NCBI GenBank assembly: GCA_937894585.1
Contig: CALBGO010000010.1
Location: 1 to 18,214 of the forward strand
Source: an uncultured Eubacterium sp.
GTDB taxonomy: Bacteria; Bacillota; Clostridia; Peptostreptococcales; Anaerovoracaceae
Reading direction: 5' to 3'
DNA: 18,214 nt
Shown: positions 1-5,587 of the stretch, in pieces
How positions within the stretch are numbered: the first letter of the stretch is position 1
How the letters are laid out: every line of letters begins with the position of its first letter
The notes under the pieces: model-generated
The model's database searches: none
What the model saw: only the letters and a program-made list of their open reading frames with translations
Told to the model about the DNA's origin: nothing
Made by a program: the position numbers and the translations under genes

Positions 1-1028
1 ATGGCAGAGGGGCGGCCAGTATCACAAGAATACTGATTGCGGAAAAGGTTCCCACGCCGGGATTTATCAACTTCCAGCGTGACGGGACTTTCGCAAACAT
101 CTATGCGGGTGCGCCGGAGGAAAAAAGCTACGCATGGACGATAGCGCAGGTCAAGAGCATTATGAAAGACGAAACCTATATCGGTCATACCATCCACTAC
201 CGGGAAACAAACATTTCCTTTAAGAACAAGCGGAGGATACGCAAGCCCCAAAGTGAATGGGTGCGGGTGGAGGACACGCAGGAGCCAATTATCAGCGAGC
301 AGGTTTTCCGGCAGGTACAGGAGCAGATAGCAAACCGCCGCAGGAAGTGCAAGGATGGTACAACGCAGATTTTTTCCGGATTGGTAAAATGTGCGGATTG
401 CGGCTGGTCGCTGTCCTATGGGGAGAACAGGCAGAACAGCAAGCCTTACGGCCATTATCATTGTAGCAAGTACGGACAGGGCACACGCCAATGCTCCATG
501 CACTATATCCGCTATGATGTGCTTTACGCCTATGTCCTCTCCCGTCTGCAATACTGGTCGGGCCTGGTACAGCATGATGAAGAACGGCTCTTGAAGCGGC
601 TGTTAAACGCCAATGACAAGGGACAGGCCGCCGCAAGAAAGAAGCAAGCCGCAGAGTTGAACAAAGCGGAGAAGCGGAAAGCCGAAGTCGATACCCTGTT
701 TGCCCGGATGTATGAGGACTGGGCGGCGGGGCGTATCACGGAATACAACTTCTCTATGCTGTCCGGGAAGTACCAAAGCGAACAGGCTGAACTGGACGAA
801 AAGATTGAACAGCTTCAATCCGCTATCGCCACTGAAAGCCAGAACGCCGTAGACGCAGAAAAATGGATTGCCTTGATGAAAGAGTGCGTCAATCCAACAG
901 AACTGACCGCCGAACTTTTGAATACGCTGATTGAAAAAATCGTTGTCCATGAAGCGGTCAAAGGTGAGGACGGAAGCCGGGAACAGGAGGTAGAAATCTT
1001 CTACCGCTTTATCGGCAAAATCGAATGA
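1..1028 (+). CDS. Large serine recombinase, C-terminal part (5' end outside window)
   Basis: Site-specific recombinase of the large serine (resolvase/invertase) class that excises and integrates a mobile element. The frame is open from base 3, so the gene begins before the window; the catalytic resolvase domain is missing here. What is visible is the end of the recombinase domain, with the typical ITRIL..EKVPTPG stretch near bases 21-62 and the YIGH segment near 177. A zinc ribbon follows, with Cys codons at 390, 399, 462 and 492. Then comes a Lys/Glu/Ala-rich coiled coil (about 600-870) and a DUF4368-like tail. This order is that of TndX/Tn4451-type recombinases of gut Firmicutes. The gene lies about 40 bp from the apparent element end, where such genes usually sit. 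Base composition looks more G+C-rich than the genes that follow, which fits recent acquisition. The exact subfamily is not resolved. Confidence 0.93.
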   Translation, partial: GRGAASITRILIAEKVPTPGFINFQRDGTFANIYAGAPEEKSYAWTIAQVKSIMKDETYIGHTIHYRETNISFKNKRRIRKPQSEWVRVEDTQEPIISEQVFRQVQEQIANRRRKCKDGTTQIFSGLVKCADCGWSLSYGENRQNSKPYGHYHCSKYGQGTRQCSMHYIRYDVLYAYVLSRLQYWSGLVQHDEERLLKRLLNANDKGQAAARKKQAAELNKAEKRKAEVDTLFARMYEDWAAGRITEYNFSMLSGKYQSEQAELDEKIEQLQSAIATESQNAVDAEKWIALMKECVNPTELTAELLNTLIEKIVVHEAVKGEDGSREQEVEIFYRFIGKIE

Positions 1029-1067
1029 CACATCTTGAGATACCCAACAATATCTTTAACTAAGGGA
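1029..1067. mobile_element. Right end of integrative element / attachment-site junction
   Basis: Downstream of the recombinase stop, an XRE-regulator reading frame resumes at about 1063 with R-E-T-G-L-S-V-P-D. In this protein family the corresponding residues are normally W-E-x-G-L-S-x-P-D. The first base of the expected TGG (Trp) codon is changed to A at 1063, so the element-chromosome boundary probably lies at 1063-1067. A GA dinucleotide at 1066-1067 suits the GA crossover known for TndX-type recombinases. The left end is outside the window, so the duplicated core cannot be confirmed. Confidence 0.55.
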
Positions 1068-1479
1068 AACTGGATTATCGGTCCCCGATTCAGCAATGCT
1101 GATCTCGTTAGCAGAAGAACTGGATACATCAGTAGGCACTCTGCTCGGAGAAACTGTACAGGAAGAATGTTTGAATGAAGAAAATATGAAGCGCATTTCT
1201 GAAAAACTTGAGGTTATCAATCTTCAGCTTGCAAAAAGAAGCAAGATGAGAATCCGGGCGATTCGTTACCTGCTGATTTCACTATGTACAATTATTGCAG
1301 TCATTTTCATTGCCTTTATGGCGATGGGAAGTGAATATCTGAATTGGGATTTTCATAACCCTGAGTTAGCGATTGCGGGCACTCTGTTGCATGGATTTGA
1401 GTTTTTATTCGTAAGATTGGCGCCATTTATTTTTGTTGGAGCTGTAATCGGGATTGTATTTACATATAGAAGGCGGTAA
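1060..1479 (+). pseudogene. XRE-family regulator with two membrane helices, 5' end lost to element insertion
   Basis: The frame 1060-1479 encodes the end of a helix-turn-helix domain (ETGLSVPD, then LISLAEELDTSVGTLLGE), a linker, and two hydrophobic segments (about 1255-1335 and 1400-1470) ending in RRR. This is the C-terminal part of a common Clostridia protein type, an N-terminal HTH_3 domain followed by membrane helices. The helices that contact DNA are missing; they should lie at the far end of the element to the left. An ATG at 1096 could open a shorter frame, but no ribosome binding site precedes it, so I treat the gene as broken. A terminator at 1512 closes it. Confidence 0.7.
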
Positions 1480-1511
1480 ATATAAATTTGTTCCGTTTAT
1501 TGCAGTATCAG

Positions 1512-1547
1512 GCCTCGAGCATTGTGCCCGGGGCTTTTGTTTTTTTA
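1512..1547 (+). terminator. Rho-independent terminator after the truncated XRE gene
   Basis: Arms GCCTCGAGC (1512-1520) and GCCCGGGGC (1526-1534) pair with one mismatch and one G-U around a five-base loop. The T-rich run 1535-1547, broken by one G, follows. It separates the remnant gene from the repressor promoter at 1574. Confidence 0.75.
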
Positions 1548-1562
1548 TTTTGACATTCTGAT

Positions 1563-1578
1563 GGAAAGTTTACTTGAC
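1563..1578. promoter_or_regulatory. Upstream operator half-matching the 1608 palindrome
   Basis: GGAAAGTTTACTTGAC shares GGAAAGT-WW-ACTT with the full palindrome at 1608-1623, and only its last three bases differ. It overlaps the -35 box at 1574-1579. Centre-to-centre distance to the second site is 45 bp. It is probably a second binding site for the XRE protein encoded at 1650 (inference). Confidence 0.55.
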
Positions 1579-1601
1579 ATTCGAGCTGGCTGATGTATAA
1601 T
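1574..1601 (+). promoter_or_regulatory. Sigma-A promoter of the XRE/membrane-protein operon
   Basis: The -35 box TTGACA (1574-1579) and the -10 box TATAAT (1596-1601) both match consensus completely, with a 16-bp spacer. A promoter this strong without a repressor would be highly active. The two palindromic sites around it suggest repression by the gene it drives. Confidence 0.85.
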
Positions 1602-1607
1602 GAAAAT

Positions 1608-1623
1608 GGAAAGTAAACTTTCC
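1608..1623. promoter_or_regulatory. Palindromic operator at the transcription start
   Basis: GGAAAGTAAACTTTCC is a perfect 7+2+7 inverted repeat covering the predicted start site downstream of the -10 box at 1596. A near copy lies at 1563. Position and symmetry fit a dimeric XRE repressor that regulates its own gene. Confidence 0.7.
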
Positions 1624-1649
1624 GTAAATCAGGCAGAAAGGAGAACCGT

Positions 1650-1853
1650 GTGAAAAATCGTTTAGAAGAACTGCGAAAACAAAGAGGAATTAAACAGGAA
1701 GATTTAGCTTCGGCACTTGAGGTTTCCCGCCAGACCATAGGCTCTCTGGAAAACGGAAGATACAATCCATCTATACTGCTGGCTTTTAAGATTGCCGGAT
1801 ATTTTGATATGAGCATTGAAGATATCTTTATTTATGAGGAGGAAGACTTATGA
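1650..1853 (+). CDS. Small XRE-family transcriptional repressor
   Basis: A 67-residue protein that is almost entirely one helix-turn-helix domain. LRKQRGIKQEDLASALEVS forms the first helices, SRQTIGSLENGRYNPS holds the recognition helix, and IEDIF is the usual end of the fold. Small XRE proteins of this size normally act as dimeric DNA-binding repressors. The start is GTG at 1650, chosen because AAAGGAG (1637-1643) lies six bases upstream. The stop overlaps the next ATG by 4 bp (ATGA), so translation is probably coupled to the membrane protein. Paired palindromes around the promoter imply autoregulation (inference). Confidence 0.9.
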   Translation: MKNRLEELRKQRGIKQEDLASALEVSRQTIGSLENGRYNPSILLAFKIAGYFDMSIEDIFIYEEEDL

Positions 1854-2275
1854 AAAAGGGATTGAATAATCTTACAACAGCAATCGGAGTTGTTATGATC
1901 TGTGCAAGCATATTTGGATATGGTTTAGACAGATTCGGCTATCTGGAGATTCCAAGCGGCAAATTACCTTTCGTTCTGATTATAACGGGAATCGGAATCA
2001 TTATCGGCGGCGTTTGCGATGTTTTTATCAAATCGGACAAAGACATCAAAAAAGAACTTGAAATCGAAGCGAAGGATGAAAGAAATATCAGCATAAACAG
2101 GATTGCAAAATCGTTTGCTTTTGATATTATGACTGTACTGTTTTCTGCGGCAATTACCATTCTGGCGCTGATCGGTAAAATTTCGGCAGGCATCTTCTTT
2201 ATCTTTTTCGGCATATATGTGATAACACAAATTGCATATATTTATAAACTAAGAACGCTGCAGGATAAAATGTAA
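1850..2275 (+). CDS. Four-helix membrane protein, partner of the XRE repressor
   Basis: A 141-residue protein with four hydrophobic segments (about residues 9-26, 39-58, 90-108 and 112-130). A charged cytoplasmic stretch between the second and third contains EIEAKDERN, which recalls DUF2178-like membrane proteins often encoded beside small XRE regulators in Firmicutes. No enzymatic motif is visible. The start codon overlaps the stop of the repressor gene, so the two are one operon. By analogy with other XRE/membrane pairs it may sense a membrane signal or modulate the regulator, but nothing in the sequence proves this. Confidence 0.8.
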   Translation: MKKGLNNLTTAIGVVMICASIFGYGLDRFGYLEIPSGKLPFVLIITGIGIIIGGVCDVFIKSDKDIKKELEIEAKDERNISINRIAKSFAFDIMTVLFSAAITILALIGKISAGIFFIFFGIYVITQIAYIYKLRTLQDKM

Positions 2276-2309
2276 GGCGAAATCACAGGCTGTCTTGAAA
2301 TATACGGGG

Positions 2310-2338
2310 TTTTCATTTTCTGCTTTCTGTGATAAAAT
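2310..2338 (+). promoter_or_regulatory. Probable promoter of the EamA exporter gene
   Basis: TTTTCA (2310-2315), a 17-bp gap and an extended -10 TGaTAAAAT (2330-2338). The -35 box is weak (4 of 6), but the TG extension can compensate. It lies 45 bp before the ATG. Confidence 0.45.
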
Positions 2339-2382
2339 GATGTGGCGAAATTGATTTGATTGGAGAATAAGAGAGAACACAG

Positions 2383-3288
2383 ATGAATCATAAACTGACT
2401 TACTATCTTTTCGTGCTGCTTCAGGCGACAATTTTTGCCGTGGGCAATGTAATTACCAAGTTTGCATATGAGAGTATTACACCTTTTTGGTGTCTTTTTT
2501 TCAGGTTCGGTGCAGCGTCCTTGATTTTTTATGTGTTTTGGGGTAAAAAAATCCTGAGTCAGCTGAAGACAGCAAAGATTTCCGATTGGCTTCCGGCAGG
2601 TCTCAGTGCTGCCGGCGCATATATTTTCAGCAACCTTGCTTTGGATTTGACCAGTGCTACCAATGTGGGTTTTCTTATGGGACTGCCCGTTGTTTTTACA
2701 CCTTTTATTGCCCTTGCAGTGCTGAAACGGCCGTATAAAGCGGCAAATCTGCCGGTGCAGCTTTCTGTAGCGGCAGGCCTGTATCTTCTGTGCTCCAGCG
2801 GCGGAGTGTTTGCATTTGGCTGGGGAGAAGTCCTTGCACTGATGACATCGGTTTCATCGGCGATATCCTTTGTTTATGGAGAAAAGGGTTTGAAAAATCT
2901 GGATGCTGTAACGATTTCTGCTGTACAGACGACTTTGGCGTTTCTGGCTACAATTCCGGGAATTCTGATATGGGAACGGGATTTTGATATTACGGCGGTG
3001 GAACCTTCGGCGTGGGCGGTGGTCGCTTATCTGGCGGTACTTTGTACCGTGGCGGCTTTTGCGCTTCAGAATGTGGCTCTGAGTCATATTTCGGCATCAA
3101 TGGTATCCATTCTGCTTTGTGCGGAGCCGATATTCACAGCGGTACTTGCCCGGATTTTCCTGGCGGAAAAACTCAGTTTCACAGGGATGATTGGCGCGGT
3201 TGTCATCACGATATGTATGTTTGCGGGAAATTATCTGGAAAACAAATATGCGGAAGAAGAAGCTGCGGCTGTGGAAAAGGCTGCATGA
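2383..3288 (+). CDS. EamA/DMT-superfamily transporter
   Basis: A 301-residue integral membrane protein with about ten hydrophobic helices arranged as two EamA repeats, the usual size for the drug/metabolite transporter superfamily. The first repeat has the typical N-terminal stretch (TIFAVGNVITKFAYESITPFW); the second begins near residue 150 (LALMTSVSSAISFVYGEKGL). The C-terminal end carries ALQNVALSHISASMVSILLCAEPIF, the conserved region of the second repeat. Members export amino acids, metabolites or drugs; the substrate cannot be inferred. The ribosome binding site is weak (GAGAG at 2371-2375). It appears to be a single-gene unit ended by the hairpin at 3402. The C-terminal tail is rich in Glu and Ala. 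Confidence 0.9.
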   Translation: MNHKLTYYLFVLLQATIFAVGNVITKFAYESITPFWCLFFRFGAASLIFYVFWGKKILSQLKTAKISDWLPAGLSAAGAYIFSNLALDLTSATNVGFLMGLPVVFTPFIALAVLKRPYKAANLPVQLSVAAGLYLLCSSGGVFAFGWGEVLALMTSVSSAISFVYGEKGLKNLDAVTISAVQTTLAFLATIPGILIWERDFDITAVEPSAWAVVAYLAVLCTVAAFALQNVALSHISASMVSILLCAEPIFTAVLARIFLAEKLSFTGMIGAVVITICMFAGNYLENKYAEEEAAAVEKAA

Positions 3289-3358
3289 CTGTCGTCTGTG
3301 GTTAGGATTGACCGGTGGTTTGTCTGCAAAAGAGGATAATCTAGAGAAAATCAGAAAG

Positions 3359-3372
3359 CGAACATCTGTTTG
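3359..3372. promoter_or_regulatory. LexA (SOS) box upstream of uvrB
   Basis: CGAACATCTGTTTG matches the Gram-positive LexA/DinR consensus CGAACRNRYGTTYC at all but two positions. It overlaps the -35 region of the uvrB promoter, so LexA binding would block RNA polymerase. uvrB is a classical member of the SOS regulon. Confidence 0.75.
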
Positions 3373-3398
3373 CGGATTCTGATGAAATATGTTATACT
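3370..3398 (+). promoter_or_regulatory. SOS-controlled promoter of uvrB-uvrA
   Basis: TTGCGG (3370-3375), a 17-bp spacer and an extended -10 TGtTATACT (3390-3398). The predicted start is near 3405, leaving a leader of about 118 bases before uvrB. The -35 box lies on the LexA box. Confidence 0.65.
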
Positions 3399-3401
3399 AA
3401 G

Positions 3402-3424
3402 GGAGCGTGAACCGCTCCTTTTTT
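3402..3424 (+). terminator. Terminator of the EamA gene
   Basis: A perfect 6-bp stem GGAGCG/CGCTCC with loop TGAAC and a T6 tract (3419-3424); AAG/TTT pairs can extend the base. The predicted uvrB start near 3405 falls inside the left arm. The uvrB transcript would therefore lack a complete hairpin, while readthrough from the exporter gene would be stopped. Confidence 0.75.
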
Positions 3425-3522
3425 GTGTAGAATATATAGAGAGAAGCGGGCATCATCAGACTTGAAAAGCATTTTATATTTGGTTAAGATAGAAACAGAA
3501 GCAAAGAATAAGGAGGAGCTGT

Positions 3523-5496
3523 ATGGAGTTCAAATTACATTCCGACTACGCGCCGACAGGGGATCAGCCCAAGGCGATCGAGACCTTGGCGCAGGGCGTT
3601 CTTGCAGGAAAAAAGCACCAGACACTCATGGGTGTAACAGGCTCCGGTAAGACATTTACCATGGCCAATATCATCGAGCAGGTGCAGAAGCCTACACTGG
3701 TGATCTCCCACAACAAGACACTTGCTGCACAGCTTCACGGTGAATTTAAGGAGTTTTTTCCTGAAAATGCAGTGGAATATTTTGTGAGCTATTACGATTA
3801 TTATCAGCCGGAGGCCTATGTGCCGTCCACCGACACTTATATCGAAAAGGATTCCGACATTAATGCGGAGATAGAAAAGCTGCGCCACTCGGCAACTGCT
3901 GCGCTGGCGGAACGCAGAGATGTAATTATCGTGGCTTCCGTTTCCTGTATCTATGGCTTGGGGAGTCCTTTCGATTACGAGAATCAGCTGATTTCCCTGC
4001 GCCCCGGCATGGAAAAGCCGAGAAATGAAATTTTACGGAAACTGGTGGATATTCAGTATAACCGAAACGATCTGGCTTTTGAGCGGGGCACATTCAGGGT
4101 TCGCGGAGATATCATCGATGTATTTCCGGCAGGGTCTGACAAGGCGGTCCGCATTGAACTTTTCGGCGATGAAATAGAGAGTATCAAAGAGATGAATCCG
4201 CTGACCGGAGAAATTCTGGGTCTTCGGAATCATGTTGCGATTTATCCGGCGTCTCACTATGTGACTTCCAAAGAAAATATGGAAAAGGCGTTGGTGACCA
4301 TTGAAGAGGAACTTGCGCAGCGGGTGCAGTGGTTTAAGGATCGGGGCAAGCTGCTGGAGGCGCAGAGAATTGAGCAGCGTACCCGTTACGATATGGAAAT
4401 GCTGCGGGAAATCGGCACCTGCAAGGGCATTGAAAACTACTCCCGTCATATTAACGGTCTGGCGCCGGGGACCCGTCCGTATACGTTGATTGACTATTTC
4501 CCCGATGATTTTCTGATTATGATCGATGAGTCCCATGTTATGCTGCCGCAGCTGCGCGCGATGTATGCAGGCGACCGTTCCAGAAAATCTTCTCTGGTGG
4601 AATACGGTTTCCGTCTGCCGTCGGCGCTGGACAACAGACCGCTTCAGTTTGAGGAGTGGCAGAAGCTTGTCAATCAGGCGATTTATGTCAGTGCAACGCC
4701 GGCGTCTTACGAAAGAGAAATGGCAGAGGGGATTACGGCAGAGCAGATTATCAGACCGACGGGTCTTCTTGATCCGCCGATTGAAGTACGCAAAACCGAA
4801 GGGCAGATTGACGATCTGATCGGAGAGCTGAAGCAGACGGCAGCAAAGGGAGAAAGGGCTTTTGTCACAACACTGACCAAAAAGATGGCGGAGAGCCTGA
4901 CCACCTATCTGACCAATGCGGGGATCAAAGTCCGGTATCTGCATTCCGAGGTGGACACACTTGAGAGACTGGAGATTATCAGGGATCTGCGTTTGGGTGA
5001 ATTTGATGTGCTGGTGGGGATTAACCTGCTCCGAGAGGGACTGGACATTCCGGAGGTTTCTCTGGTGGCGATTTTGGATGCAGATAAAGAAGGATTCCTC
5101 AGAACAGAAACTTCTCTGATTCAGACCATTGGTCGCGCGGCGAGAAATGCAGACGGACGCGTGATTATGTATGCCGATGATATCAGCAAAGCCATGCGGG
5201 CGGCAATGGATGAGACGGAGCGCCGCCGCAGTATTCAGAATCGTTATAACCAAGCGCACGGCATTACGCCGACCAGTGTGAAAAAATCCGTTCGTGCTGT
5301 GATCGAGGCGACCAGACCTGCCGAAGAAGAAGGCAGACATAAAGGTAAGAAGCCTGCGGAGATGACGCAGAAGGAACTGAAAGTGTTTATCAAGGAATTG
5401 GAAAAAGAAATGAAACAGGCAGCATCGGATCTGCAGTTCGAACGGGCGGCTCAGCTGCGTGATCAGATCTTCGAGTATAAAACCAGACTGATCTGA
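3523..5496 (+). CDS. uvrB: UvrABC excision nuclease subunit B
   Basis: The DNA-damage recognition helicase of nucleotide excision repair. UvrA delivers it to lesions and it then recruits UvrC. The 657-residue length is typical. Walker A is GVTGSGKT (residues 37-44, Lys43). The beta-hairpin that inserts between strands is YYDYYQPEAYVP near residue 92. The Walker B/DEAD-like motif is DESH (335-338). Helicase C motifs include GINLLREGLDIPEVSLV and the QTIGRAARN stretch. The last 40 residues form the UVR motif that contacts UvrC. The start is fixed by AGGAGG (3511-3516) six bases before ATG. The LexA box upstream predicts induction by DNA damage. uvrA follows after 91 bp in the same direction; uvrC is not in the window. 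Confidence 0.98.
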   Translation: MEFKLHSDYAPTGDQPKAIETLAQGVLAGKKHQTLMGVTGSGKTFTMANIIEQVQKPTLVISHNKTLAAQLHGEFKEFFPENAVEYFVSYYDYYQPEAYVPSTDTYIEKDSDINAEIEKLRHSATAALAERRDVIIVASVSCIYGLGSPFDYENQLISLRPGMEKPRNEILRKLVDIQYNRNDLAFERGTFRVRGDIIDVFPAGSDKAVRIELFGDEIESIKEMNPLTGEILGLRNHVAIYPASHYVTSKENMEKALVTIEEELAQRVQWFKDRGKLLEAQRIEQRTRYDMEMLREIGTCKGIENYSRHINGLAPGTRPYTLIDYFPDDFLIMIDESHVMLPQLRAMYAGDRSRKSSLVEYGFRLPSALDNRPLQFEEWQKLVNQAIYVSATPASYEREMAEGITAEQIIRPTGLLDPPIEVRKTEGQIDDLIGELKQTAAKGERAFVTTLTKKMAESLTTYLTNAGIKVRYLHSEVDTLERLEIIRDLRLGEFDVLVGINLLREGLDIPEVSLVAILDADKEGFLRTETSLIQTIGRAARNADGRVIMYADDISKAMRAAMDETERRRSIQNRYNQAHGITPTSVKKSVRAVIEATRPAEEEGRHKGKKPAEMTQKELKVFIKELEKEMKQAASDLQFERAAQLRDQIFEYKTRLI

Positions 5497-5587
5497 GCAT
5501 CGGCGGTTTCTGCATCACAGACAAACCGACGAAATGTTTCGGCAGAAATATATCATATAAACTGCAACAGATAAAGGAGTATAACAA

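Noticed and set aside
4033..5340. Long minus-strand open frame opposite uvrB (435 codons)
   Set aside because: It lies antisense inside uvrB, has no ribosome binding site, and has a His/Arg/Gln/Phe-rich composition typical of the opposite strand of a coding gene.
5530..5541. CGAAATGTTTCG as a second LexA box before uvrA
   Set aside because: It is palindromic, but the spacing between half sites is two instead of four bases and the AAC/GTT core is missing.
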